This document shows, in pieces, positions 1 to 8,336 of a stretch of DNA of 14,153 bases (within the stretch, counting starts at the first letter, position 1; the number at the start of each line of letters is the position of its first letter). A program made the position numbers and the translations under genes. Origin of the DNA: CAYPIE01 sp964410665 (lineage in GTDB: Bacteria > Planctomycetota > Planctomycetia > Gemmatales > Gemmataceae); assembly GCA_964410665.1 (NCBI GenBank), contig CAYPIE010000129.1, positions 1-14,153 on the forward strand, given 5' to 3'. Under the pieces are notes generated by a model, which saw only the letters and a list, made by a program, of their open reading frames with translations, did no database searches and had not been told where the DNA came from.

Positions 1-9
1 TCTGACTTA

Positions 10-140
10 CCGCAATCGCCTCTGCCTCTTTCCCCGCACCGCAATCGCCTCTGCCTCTTTCCCCGCACCGCAAGCGCCTCTGCTTCTGCCGCACCGCAAG
101 CGCTTCTGCCGCTTGTTCCCGTAATCGCCTCTGCCGCTTC
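10..140. repeat. Tandem repeat array, left end (five units of 25-29 bases)
   Basis: Five head-to-tail units begin at about 10, 39, 68, 94 and 119. The first two (11-38 and 40-67) share an identical 28-base core, and the later ones drift and shorten to 25-26 bases. Each unit starts with a CCGCAATCG/CCGCAAGCG-like block followed by pyrimidine-rich CTCTGCCTCT. The reverse complement of the 28-base core occurs exactly at 14116-14143, inside a matching array at the other end of the window. There are no unique spacers, so it is not a CRISPR. No ORF is supported here, and bases 141-212 up to tgt show no recognisable promoter. It looks like a dispersed low-complexity intergenic repeat family. Confidence 0.85.
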
Positions 141-212
141 AGGAGTCCCCCGGCCCCCGGTTCGCCTCCCGAGGAAACACCAAAGCGTACGGCTTTCCGA
201 CCAATCATCCGC

Positions 213-1313
213 ATGTTCACCCTCCACCAAACGGATGGCAAAGCTCGACTGGGCCAGTTGACTACTCCTCATGGGAAGGTCGATACGCCGATGTTCATGC
301 CAGTGGGCACTCAGGCGACGGTCAAGGGACTTACGCCGGATCAGCTCCAGTCGGTCGGGGCGCGCATCATTCTGGGCAACACCTATCACCTGGCCTTGCG
401 GCCTGGGGATGCACTGATCGCCGAGCTTGGCGGGCTGCATCGCTTTATGCACTGGGATGGCCCGATTCTGACCGACTCAGGGGGCTACCAGGTGTTTAGC
501 CTGGCCGAGAAGCGCAAGCTTACCGACCAGGGGGTGACCTTTCGCTCGCATATCGATGGGGCGGTGTTAGAACTGACCCCGGAACGTGCGGTCGAGATCC
601 AAGAGAATTTGGGGGCCGATATTGCCATGTGCCTGGATGAATGCCCACCCGGGCACGCCGATGAGGCGAGCTTACGAGCGGCCAATCGCCGCACCATCCT
701 GTGGGCTGAACGCTGTAAGGCCGCCCAGCGGCGGTCGGATCAGATGCTGTTTGGCATTGTCCAGGGGGGCACCCGTTTGGATCTGCGGGCTGAGTGTGCC
801 CAGGCGCTGGTAGCCCTGGATTTCCCCGGTTATGCCCTGGGGGGCTTTAGCGTCGGTGAGGGGCCGGTGGCCATGCATGCCGCTTTGGAAGCATGTGCCG
901 ATCTGTTGCCGGTTGAGAAACCGCGGTATTTGATGGGCGTCGGTCGACCAGAGGATTTGTTGGTGGGGATTGCGGCAGGAATTGATCTCTATGACTGTGT
1001 GATGCCGACACGCAATGGCCGCAATGCCCTGGCCTTTACCATGACCGGCAGATTACGACTGCGCAATGCCTGTCATCGGCGAGATGCCCAGCCCGTAGAG
1101 TCCGATTGTCCATGCTACGCCTGTCGGCACTTTAGTCGGGCCTATTTGCATCATCTGTTTCAGGCAGAGGAGATGCTCGGACCGATTCTGCTGTCGTTGC
1201 ACAACATCGCCTTTTACCTGCGCTTGATGGCCCAAGCCCGGCAAGCGATCGCGGCCGGGAACTTCGCCGCCTTCCATGCAGGCTGTCTTGCCCGCTGGCA
1301 GCCGAACACCTAG
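213..1313 (+). CDS. tgt: Queuine tRNA-ribosyltransferase (tRNA-guanine transglycosylase)
   Basis: Tgt exchanges the guanine at the wobble position (34) of GUN-anticodon tRNAs for the queuosine precursor preQ1 in bacteria. The protein has 366 residues, close to the usual 370-380, and is collinear with the family from the N-terminus (TDGKARLG, then FMPVGTQATVKGLTP). TDSGGYQVFSL at 87-97 holds the general-base Asp88. YDCVMPTRNGR at 260-270 holds the nucleophile Asp261. The zinc site is Cys299, Cys301, Cys304 and His330. The ATG start fits the family N-terminus, although no clear Shine-Dalgarno sequence precedes it. The next gene, yajC, follows after 57 bases, matching the tgt-yajC-secD-secF order known from many bacteria. 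All key residues are present, so the enzyme should be active. Confidence 0.97.
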   Translation: MFTLHQTDGKARLGQLTTPHGKVDTPMFMPVGTQATVKGLTPDQLQSVGARIILGNTYHLALRPGDALIAELGGLHRFMHWDGPILTDSGGYQVFSLAEKRKLTDQGVTFRSHIDGAVLELTPERAVEIQENLGADIAMCLDECPPGHADEASLRAANRRTILWAERCKAAQRRSDQMLFGIVQGGTRLDLRAECAQALVALDFPGYALGGFSVGEGPVAMHAALEACADLLPVEKPRYLMGVGRPEDLLVGIAAGIDLYDCVMPTRNGRNALAFTMTGRLRLRNACHRRDAQPVESDCPCYACRHFSRAYLHHLFQAEEMLGPILLSLHNIAFYLRLMAQARQAIAAGNFAAFHAGCLARWQPNT

Positions 1314-1370
1314 GATGATGCTCTTGATTCACGCACGCTGTGCGCGCAGTACTCGCTGTCGAGGATTGTC

Positions 1371-1727
1371 ATGGAGATGCTTCTACTCCTGGCTCAGGAG
1401 GCCGAGAAACAGGCACCCGGAAAACCGCCGAACCTTTTCATTCCGATGATGATCGCCTTCGGCTTGGTCTTTCTCTTCCTGGTGATCCTTCCATCGCGAA
1501 GGCAACGACGTGAGCAACAAAACCTCCTGGCCAACCTGAAGAAAAATGACAAAGTCGTGACCCATTCGGGGATCATTGGCATCGTTGTGTCCGTTAAGGA
1601 CGCGGAGAATGGCCAGCCCTCCGAAGTGGTTTTAAAGGTTGATAACGACAGTAACACCCGTATTCGCATGGTCCGAGAGGCAATCTCGCGAATCTTGCAA
1701 TCCTCTGAGCAAACCCAAGCAAACTAG
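1371..1727 (+). CDS. yajC: Sec translocon accessory subunit YajC
   Basis: YajC is a small inner-membrane protein that associates with SecD and SecF and supports SecYEG-dependent export. This copy has 118 residues. It has a short N-terminal stretch, one hydrophobic segment at about 22-41 (IPMMIAFGLVFLFLVILP), then a basic stop-transfer stretch (SRRQRREQQ). The conserved soluble part follows: NLLANLKKNDKVVTHSGIIG at 51-70, with the family's KKGDxVVTxGGIxG pattern recognisable. The ATG at 1371 has GAGGA at 1361-1365, five bases upstream; a second in-frame ATG at 1377 is less well placed. It lies 57 bases after tgt and 70 bases before secDF, so co-transcription is likely. Confidence 0.93.
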   Translation: MEMLLLLAQEAEKQAPGKPPNLFIPMMIAFGLVFLFLVILPSRRQRREQQNLLANLKKNDKVVTHSGIIGIVVSVKDAENGQPSEVVLKVDNDSNTRIRMVREAISRILQSSEQTQAN

Positions 1728-1797
1728 TCAGCGAAGCCGGAAGTCCACACGACGTGGCGGAGTCGTTTCCATCCCTTGTCCATGAAGTACGCGACCC

Positions 1798-4700
1798 ATG
1801 CAACGTAAACTTATTCCGCTGTTGCTCTTTGTCATTGTGCCGGTGCTACTGATTGGCCTGGGCGCTTATTCTGATGAGGGGCTGCAGCGACTCCTGGGAT
1901 TCGCGCCAGCGACTGAGCCTGTCGCGGAAACCGCGGGGGAAGAAACGCCCACCGAGGACGCCGCGGGCAAGCCCACAGCCGACGACGAGAGCGAAACTCC
2001 ACAGCCCGGCCAGGCCAAGGTCATCACCCCAGGCGGAAATTTGGCGGCCGGGGTGGTTGCCTATCTGATCATCCTGTTTGGGTTTGCTTGGTTGACACAA
2101 CGCAATTACCTCCGCAAAGCGCTGCTGTGCCTGATCCCGCTGACCATCGCCAGCTGGCTGGTGTTTAATGCCGCTTGGCAATCGTTCCATCGCGGGCCCA
2201 ATGGCTTTACCTTGGGCATCGATTTGGCCGGCGGTACGATCCTGGTCTACGAAATCGATCGGGACCGCAGCCAACCGGATGCGCCCGGGGCAACCTCGGA
2301 CCAAGCAGGGAGTGCCGATGCGGAAGCCACCGATACCGCCGCACTCGCCGAAGCCTTGAAACGACGACTCGACCCCAACGACACCAAGAACATCACCATC
2401 CGCCCCTTGGGCCAAGGGCGCGTGGAGATTATTCTGCCCACCGGCGGCTTGGACCGTGACCTCACCGAGGAAGAAGTCAACGAGGTCAAGGCACTGATCT
2501 CTCAGGTCGGCTTGCTGGAATTTCGCATTGTTGCCAATGAAAACGACGATGAAGATGCCTTCGAAGCAGCCGAGCAGTATTTCACCGAAGCTGCCACCGA
2601 CCCGGACAAGCAAAGTGCGCTCAACCAGCTTGCCCAGGACGGGCTTCCTCCACCACCACCGGTAGGAGACTTTGTGGTTGATGTCTCCCCGGGCGAAGCC
2701 ACTTACGCCTGGGTCGAACTCGGTAAGGAAGAACGCAACCGGTATGGTCTGAACAACGCCGCGGCCACCCAGGAAGACAACTCCAAATGGAAACTGGTCG
2801 AGCAAGGACGCCGTGACAACGAGCCGGTCCGCCTGGGAGACCGAAACTCTCCGACTCCCCCCATCCTCATTTACAGCCGTGAGACCGAAGCCGTCCGGCT
2901 GGATCCGGAAGAGCGTGCAAACAAAAAGTATGACTATTTCGTCCTGACCCGCAGCTCCGACTCGGTCAAAGTCGGTGGCAACATCACCATCAATGCCTAT
3001 CCGGATACCGATCCGAAAACCTTCAACCCCGCGATCGGCTTTGCCTTCAATAGCGTCGGCGGCAACCAATTTTATGATCTCACCGATCGCAACAAACAGA
3101 ACCCAACCGAAGCTTCTCCAATTGTTCGCCAACTGGCGATCATTCTCGATGGTTACTTGATCCAGGCCCCCACCATTCCCGATACCCCGATCGGCGACCG
3201 GGGCATCATTACCGGCGAATCGTTCACCCGGGACAAGGTCAACGAGATGGTGCGCATCCTGAAGTCTGGAGCGCTGCCCGCCACGCTGAAGCCCTTGCCC
3301 GTCAGCGAAAACCAGATCGCGCCAACCCTGGGCCGGGATACGATTCGCGCAGGTGCCATCTCCATTGCCATCGCCTTTACCGCCATCCTAGGCTTTATGC
3401 TGATCTACTACCGCTTTGCTGGCCTGGTGGCGACGATCGCGCTGTTATCGAACTTACTGCTCACCGTGGCCTTCATGGTGCTCATCGACGCCGCGTTTAC
3501 CTTACCCGGACTCGCCGGCCTGGCCCTGACCATGGGCATGGCTGTCGATTCAAATATTCTGATTTATGAGCGCATCCGCGAAGAGCGTGATCGTGGCATG
3601 AACCTCACCGTGGCCATCCGCAACGGCTATGACCGCGCCTTTTCCACGATTATCGACACCCACCTCAGTTCGATCTTTACCGCGGTCGTGCTCTACATCG
3701 TGGGGAATGCCCAGCTCAAGGGCTTTGGCGTTAGCTTGACCGCAGGGCTGAGCATCTCGCTGTTTACCACCCTGTTTTTGACCCGGCTGATCTTTGATTA
3801 CGCCGTGTCACGCAAGTGGCTCGAACGTCTCCGTATGCTCCGCTTCTTCTCCCGGCCCAACATTAATTTCATGGGCATCCGATATTACTTCTTCGCCGCC
3901 ACCGCCGTCGTCACCCTGATCGGCCTCAGCATCTTCCTGTTCCGCGGCAAGGATGGCTTCAATGTCGACTTTGTCGGTGGAACCGTCTACGGCGGGAAAT
4001 TGACCGAAGCAGACCCCCAGAATATTACTGGGCTGCGCCAACTCATCGACCAGGATCACCAAAACGACCGCCTCAAGGACCCCGAGGTTAAGCCGATCCT
4101 TCAGGGGCAACTGGCTGTCGATGCGGATGACCAGGCGTTGTTCGGGGCAACCCAGCGTTACCAGCTGATCTACCGAGACAATGACAAGATCACGACTGAT
4201 GTCACCATTACACTGGCTAACCCGCCGGAGGGAGAGAGCCGAAAGGAACAGATTGAAGATCTTACCCTTCGAGCCAGCAGACTACCTGATGCCTCGGTGG
4301 AACAGGTCTTTCTTACCAGCGAGAGCGGTGTGCTGGGCGCTTCTCTTGGCGGCAAAAGTCGTTACTTCACCGTTCGCACCACCGAACCCGAGCCACAGCT
4401 GGTCAAGGTGCTGATCGATCGTCTGTTTGAGAAGGACGGCAAGAGCCTACTCGCCAAAAACAACCTGGAGCAGATTCAGCATGATGGCAACCACTGGCTG
4501 CTGAAGTTTACCGACTTCACCTCACCCAGCTATGTCCGAACGCTCTTAGACCAGGAATTCACCGCGGCACTGGCCGGGGTCGAAGGCGCTGAGCTCAACC
4601 GTGAGAAGTTTCGACTGGTCGGTGAAGGGACGGCGAGCGAAGGCCGGTTTAAGGAATTGCAACTGGAACCGCTTTACGCCCCGTATGAAGTCGAGCGTCT

Positions 4701-5523
4701 CGCTGAGAATCTTCGTCAGGCTTTTGCCGTACCGGTCAATGGAGTTGCCGTGCTCTCAGCCGCGAGTCTGGTCGCCTCAAACACCAATCCCGCCTCTGCG
4801 GACTCCCCGGCCCTGGGGATGGTCGAGGCGACCGAGGTTCGCTCGATCCTCGAACGCGTGCAAGAAACCTTCAATGCTCAGCCGCAACCCGAACGCCTGG
4901 AAACGTTTGACGGCCAGCTTGCTTCGGAAACCCAGTCCCGGGCCCTGTACGCCATCCTGGCCAGTTGGGTGGCCATCCTGGTCTATCTGTGGTTCCGCTT
5001 TGGCAACTGGACCTTTGGCGCCGCCGCGGTCATCTGCCTGATCCATGACCTGGCCTTTACCCTCGGCGCAATCGCCTGCTGTCACTTTGTCTACGATACT
5101 GCCTTCGGTCAGGTCCTGGGGCTGCAGGACTTTAAGATTGACCTGCCGGCGGTGGCCGCACTCTTGACCCTGGTCGGTTACTCGGTCAACGACACCATTG
5201 TGGTGTTTGACCGTATTCGCGAGGTCCGCGGCAAGAACCCGGATCTGACCCCCAAGATGATCAACGACAGCGTCAACCAGACTTTGAGCCGCACCCTGTT
5301 GGCCTCGGTGACGACCTTCCTGGTCGTGGTGGTGCTTTACTTTTTCGGCGGCGAGGGCGTCCACCTGTTCTCGTTCGTGATGGTGATCGGCGTCATCGTC
5401 GGGACGTACAGTTCGATCTACATTGCCAGTCCACTCTTGTTGATCTTCGGCGAAGGCAAGGAACTTCGTCCGTCACAACTGGAACAACGTCGACGCGCGG
5501 AGGAATCCACGACCGCCCGCTGA
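1798..5523 (+). CDS. secDF: Protein translocase SecD-SecF, single-chain fusion
   Basis: SecDF uses the proton gradient to pull substrates out of SecYEG on the periplasmic side. Here both halves are in one 1241-residue chain, much longer than about 750 for Bacillus SecDF. The SecD half has FTLGIDLAGGT at 137-147, a large periplasmic region (about 150-510), and TM segments carrying GMAVDSNILIYERIREE at 580-596 (Asp584 is the proton-relay aspartate). The SecF half starts near 690, with FNVDFVGGT at 721-729 and a long periplasmic region to about 1045. It ends with GYSVNDTIVVFDRIRE at 1127-1142 (Asp1132) and ALLAS/TTF-type terminal helices. Two extra hydrophobic segments (about 5-22 and 84-100) precede the normal first SecD helix (108-126), with an acidic Pro/Glu-rich linker (about 37-75) between them. 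The start has no good ribosome site but gives a plausible membrane N-terminus. The gene ends six bases before a strong hairpin. Confidence 0.95.
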   Translation: MQRKLIPLLLFVIVPVLLIGLGAYSDEGLQRLLGFAPATEPVAETAGEETPTEDAAGKPTADDESETPQPGQAKVITPGGNLAAGVVAYLIILFGFAWLTQRNYLRKALLCLIPLTIASWLVFNAAWQSFHRGPNGFTLGIDLAGGTILVYEIDRDRSQPDAPGATSDQAGSADAEATDTAALAEALKRRLDPNDTKNITIRPLGQGRVEIILPTGGLDRDLTEEEVNEVKALISQVGLLEFRIVANENDDEDAFEAAEQYFTEAATDPDKQSALNQLAQDGLPPPPPVGDFVVDVSPGEATYAWVELGKEERNRYGLNNAAATQEDNSKWKLVEQGRRDNEPVRLGDRNSPTPPILIYSRETEAVRLDPEERANKKYDYFVLTRSSDSVKVGGNITINAYPDTDPKTFNPAIGFAFNSVGGNQFYDLTDRNKQNPTEASPIVRQLAIILDGYLIQAPTIPDTPIGDRGIITGESFTRDKVNEMVRILKSGALPATLKPLPVSENQIAPTLGRDTIRAGAISIAIAFTAILGFMLIYYRFAGLVATIALLSNLLLTVAFMVLIDAAFTLPGLAGLALTMGMAVDSNILIYERIREERDRGMNLTVAIRNGYDRAFSTIIDTHLSSIFTAVVLYIVGNAQLKGFGVSLTAGLSISLFTTLFLTRLIFDYAVSRKWLERLRMLRFFSRPNINFMGIRYYFFAATAVVTLIGLSIFLFRGKDGFNVDFVGGTVYGGKLTEADPQNITGLRQLIDQDHQNDRLKDPEVKPILQGQLAVDADDQALFGATQRYQLIYRDNDKITTDVTITLANPPEGESRKEQIEDLTLRASRLPDASVEQVFLTSESGVLGASLGGKSRYFTVRTTEPEPQLVKVLIDRLFEKDGKSLLAKNNLEQIQHDGNHWLLKFTDFTSPSYVRTLLDQEFTAALAGVEGAELNREKFRLVGEGTASEGRFKELQLEPLYAPYEVERLAENLRQAFAVPVNGVAVLSAASLVASNTNPASADSPALGMVEATEVRSILERVQETFNAQPQPERLETFDGQLASETQSRALYAILASWVAILVYLWFRFGNWTFGAAAVICLIHDLAFTLGAIACCHFVYDTAFGQVLGLQDFKIDLPAVAALLTLVGYSVNDTIVVFDRIREVRGKNPDLTPKMINDSVNQTLSRTLLASVTTFLVVVVLYFFGGEGVHLFSFVMVIGVIVGTYSSIYIASPLLLIFGEGKELRPSQLEQRRRAEESTTAR

Positions 5524-5528
5524 AGTCA

Positions 5529-5581
5529 CTCAGGCATCCACGAACGCCGGATCCCAAGTCCGGCATTCGTGGATGCCTGAG
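5529..5581. terminator. Long hairpin between convergent genes, probable bidirectional terminator
   Basis: Bases 5529-5551 and 5559-5581 form a 23-bp inverted repeat with a single mismatch (C5545 opposite A5565) and a 7-base loop. It lies between the stop of secDF (+, 5523) and the stop of the htrA-like gene (-, 5609). The position fits a shared transcription end. There is no T-tract on either side, so it is not a textbook intrinsic terminator. It could instead act with Rho, protect 3' ends, or be a dispersed palindromic element. Confidence 0.7.
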
Positions 5582-5608
5582 GGTCGATGCAACTCCTGCA
5601 CATGCCGC

Positions 5609-7156
5609 TTACGGCAAGATTAGGGTCTGGGTTGAGTGGTTCTGAGTCGGGTCTTTGATCTGCAGTTCGAGCGGACCGACACTTTTTGCCGCCAGGTTGC
5701 GGAACTCCTCTGGAGTCGTCACGACCTGGCCGTTGACCGACGTGATCACAATCGGGGCGTTGGCCTCCAACTGATCTTTCAGTTTGGCGGCCGCGGGCGT
5801 ATTGGGTTCGACGCCTCGTACCAATACGCCCGTCGGGATACTGGCATTGGCAACACTCTCACTGAGCACGCTGGTATACTCCAGATGCAGGCCATGCACG
5901 GGTTCCGGGCGGTTGGAGGCAATGAAGTCGCCCGGATAACGGAACTTCACCAACCGCGGCCGAACGGTCCCCACACGCCCGGTCTGCACCGAGCGGACAT
6001 CGATGGCGACTTCATTGCCCGCCAACGCCCCACCCAAGGTCAGGAACAGATCATTCATCCCTCGAATCGGGGTGCCATCGACCCGCAAAATGATATCACC
6101 GCCCCTCAGCCCCACCGCGGCTGCGGGGGAACCAGGCGTCACCAGGCGTAAACTAACACCGAAGTCTTGGTCGACCGGCAGCTGATCCGGTGGCCACGTC
6201 GACACGCCCAAAAAACCATACTCCACCTCCCGCCCTTCGCGCAAGACCCGCACAATGCGGCGAAAATATTGATCCATCGGGATGGCATAGCCACGTGCTT
6301 GGGGCTTATCGACCGGGACGGCAGCGGTCGTCAGCACGCCAATCAGTTCGCCATCGAGGTTGAGCACCGCCCCACCCGTGTTCCCCAGCGGGGCCGGTCG
6401 CATCGGCTCGCTGCGAGGATTGGGTTTCCACACCGGAGTGTCCAGTTGCAGCAAGGTGCCCTGGGTGTGCAAGGTTTGCAAGCGTGAATCCCCATCGTCG
6501 GTGGCACGTGCGGGTTGCCGCACATCGGCCAAAATGCCCCAGGCAGCCGCCGGGCCAATATCGGCAAAATTGGGCGAGTAACTGCTCGCCAGGGCCAGGA
6601 TCCAGTCGCCCTTTCCCGTTTGTTCGGCTTGACCAAGCGAAATCGCGCGCAGTTGCTTGGGTGGATCAAGCAAGCGTAACACGGCTAGATCACTCCGACT
6701 GTCAGCCGCATGAACGTTGGCATAGCTGCCGTTGCCGTCCGGCAAACGGACGTAGACCTTGCGCGCCCCCTGCACCAAATGGTAGGGCGTCAGCACATAG
6801 CCCGCGGCATCGATGACCACACCACTCCCGTAGAAAGGGGGAACCGTCTCCGGGTCCTGGAGATCCAGCCGACGAAGCAGTTGGCGGTGCGGTCCCGTGA
6901 GACTTTGCGGTTCCAGAGTTTTCGGCGGAAATCGACCTAGTTCACCTGGAGCACGCGAACGCGAGCCCGGTTCAAAGTCCTGGTAGCGAGCACTGCGCGA
7001 TACGAGCACGCACGCAACCGCCGGTTCCGCCTGTTGGATCGCTTGCCGCATGGCCGTTTGAACGGTCCGCAGACGGTCGACCTCCCCTGAATCGACGGCC
7101 AGGGGCATGGTCATGGCCAATACGCCCAGCCAACTGCCAACGGAAGGGAAAATCAT
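5609..7156 (-). CDS. HtrA/DegP-like trypsin-fold protein with two PDZ-like domains, catalytic Ser replaced by Thr
   Basis: HtrA proteins are envelope proteases and chaperones. From ATG 7156 the product has 515 residues. A weakly hydrophobic N-terminus (about 6-21) may be a signal peptide. An unrecognised stretch of about 90 residues follows, then a trypsin-like domain (about 105-310), a PDZ domain (about 314-404, with YGFLGV and the GSPAAAVGLRGGDIILRVDG core) and a second, more divergent PDZ-like region (about 420-502). The triad His is present in LTPYHLVQGA (His126) and the Asp in DSRSDLAVLRL (Asp156). The nucleophile motif GNSGG reads GNTGG at 258-262, with Thr260 encoded by ACG. A Pro/Arg-rich insertion of about 13 residues (about 242-256) sits just before it. 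The start at 7156 is preferred because GGAAGGTGG precedes it; an ATG at 7261 would overlap hemE by 68 bases. The gene follows hemE by 37 bases. The protein is probably a pseudoprotease or a slow Thr-dependent enzyme. Confidence 0.88.
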   Translation of the reverse strand: MIFPSVGSWLGVLAMTMPLAVDSGEVDRLRTVQTAMRQAIQQAEPAVACVLVSRSARYQDFEPGSRSRAPGELGRFPPKTLEPQSLTGPHRQLLRRLDLQDPETVPPFYGSGVVIDAAGYVLTPYHLVQGARKVYVRLPDGNGSYANVHAADSRSDLAVLRLLDPPKQLRAISLGQAEQTGKGDWILALASSYSPNFADIGPAAAWGILADVRQPARATDDGDSRLQTLHTQGTLLQLDTPVWKPNPRSEPMRPAPLGNTGGAVLNLDGELIGVLTTAAVPVDKPQARGYAIPMDQYFRRIVRVLREGREVEYGFLGVSTWPPDQLPVDQDFGVSLRLVTPGSPAAAVGLRGGDIILRVDGTPIRGMNDLFLTLGGALAGNEVAIDVRSVQTGRVGTVRPRLVKFRYPGDFIASNRPEPVHGLHLEYTSVLSESVANASIPTGVLVRGVEPNTPAAAKLKDQLEANAPIVITSVNGQVVTTPEEFRNLAAKSVGPLELQIKDPTQNHSTQTLILP

Positions 7157-7193
7157 GCAGGTGCCACCTTCCACGCAAAAGGCAGAAAATTGA

Positions 7194-8279
7194 TCAACCA
7201 GCTTCCTCGCTTGGTTGTACCGAGCGAGATGAGCGAACACCAGCTTTGGCAGCCTGGACATAGGCCTGAAAGTTCGCTACTGGCGTGCTGCGATCGACGC
7301 CATGGTTCAGGTTCAAGATATGCCGTTGCCCACCCCCGGCATCCAGACAAGCCTGGGTGGCCGCTGCGACCTGCTCGGGCGTCCCGGTCCGCAGAATCGA
7401 TTGATCCACATTTCCTTGCATAATCAAGCCTGGATAATTTTGTTGCAATGCCGACAGATCATGCCGCATACCAAGGCTAAGCACCTCCGCACCGCTGACA
7501 GCCAGCCGCTCCGGATAGGGACATTCTTTGACAAACAAGATCCGCGGCACCTGAGCCGCTGCCGCCAGAATGCTCTGGTGATAGGGGTGTGCCCACTGAT
7601 CATACTCCGCCCGGGTCAACAGCCCTGCCCAAGAGTCAAACAGTTGATATAGATCTGCCCCCGCCCGGCACAGAGTATTCAAAAAGCCCATCGTCGCGGT
7701 GCTCAGTCGCTCAAGCAAATGCCTCCAGACCTCGGGTTGCTCGGCGGCGAATTGCCGCGTCGCGTCCATGTCCTTCCCGGTGCCCAGGCAATAGGTCGCC
7801 ACCGTGAACGGTGCTCCGGCAAAAACGATGACCGGGAGTTCGCCAGCCAATTGGTGCCGCACACGAGCAAGCAGGTCCAGAATGTGGCGATACTGCTCGG
7901 GATCGGGCTCGGCCGCCAGCCGGTCGACATCAGCACGGCTGCGGATCGGATGATCGGGGACCGGTCCACGGTTGGGTTGCAGAGTAAACGGCAGACCCAT
8001 CGCCACCGTCAGGGTGGTGATATCATAAAACAGAATGATGGCGTCGACGCCAAAGCGACGCGGACACAGCGAGGCCTCGGCGGCGCCATCGACATCCTCG
8101 GAGAATTCATAAAACGGACGACCGGCCCGCACCCGGTTAAACTCTGGATCCCAGCGACCCGCCTGACGCATGGCCCAGACCGGTACCCGCTCAATGGCTT
8201 CGCCGCGGGCCGCCCGCACCAGAAGATGCTCCTGCCGGGGCGTGACAGGCGACGAAACAACATGGCTGCGACTCGACAA
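7194..8279 (-). CDS. hemE: Uroporphyrinogen decarboxylase
   Basis: HemE removes four carboxyl groups from uroporphyrinogen III to give coproporphyrinogen III in cytoplasmic heme synthesis. The 361-residue length is normal. Family landmarks are VPVWAMRQAGRWDPEF (32-47, with the substrate-binding Arg residues), ILFYDIT with the essential Asp86, FAGAPFTVATYCLGTG (153-168, Tyr163), FDSWAG (214-219) and NLNHGVD with His326. Where E. coli has FSDIL this protein has FYDIT, a variant I associate with planctomycetes. The start codon is TTG at 8279, supported by AGGAG at 8290-8286, six bases upstream; there is no in-frame ATG near the expected N-terminus. It sits 57 bases after ubiE and 37 bases before the htrA-like gene, in one likely operon. 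Confidence 0.97.
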   Translation of the reverse strand: MSSRSHVVSSPVTPRQEHLLVRAARGEAIERVPVWAMRQAGRWDPEFNRVRAGRPFYEFSEDVDGAAEASLCPRRFGVDAIILFYDITTLTVAMGLPFTLQPNRGPVPDHPIRSRADVDRLAAEPDPEQYRHILDLLARVRHQLAGELPVIVFAGAPFTVATYCLGTGKDMDATRQFAAEQPEVWRHLLERLSTATMGFLNTLCRAGADLYQLFDSWAGLLTRAEYDQWAHPYHQSILAAAAQVPRILFVKECPYPERLAVSGAEVLSLGMRHDLSALQQNYPGLIMQGNVDQSILRTGTPEQVAAATQACLDAGGGQRHILNLNHGVDRSTPVANFQAYVQAAKAGVRSSRSVQPSEEAG

Positions 8280-8285
8280 CGACAG

Positions 8286-8290
8286 CTCCT
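8286..8290 (-). promoter_or_regulatory. Ribosome binding site that fixes the hemE TTG start
   Basis: The minus strand reads AGGAG six bases before the TTG at 8279. This is a full-strength Shine-Dalgarno core at ideal spacing and decides a non-ATG start for hemE. Confidence 0.75.
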
Positions 8291-8336
8291 GACCAGGTTC
8301 ACAAGCAGGGCCGGCCTGGAGCCTTCCCCCGCTGCC

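Noticed and set aside
10..140. CRISPR array
   Set aside because: Units are directly adjacent with no unique spacers, and there are no cas genes in the window.
2092..2097. Consensus TTGACA promoter box
   Set aside because: It is inside secDF, encoding membrane-segment residues, and has no matching -10 box at 16-18 bases.
1846..3132. 428-residue open frame on the minus strand, antisense to secDF
   Set aside because: It overlaps a clear SecD reading frame entirely. Its Asp/Gly/Val/Arg-rich composition is typical of an antisense shadow in G+C-rich DNA, and no domain is recognisable.
7157..7261. Longer htrA-like protein starting at ATG 7261
   Set aside because: It would overlap the end of hemE, has no good ribosome site, and would bury the hydrophobic N-terminus that follows the start at 7156.
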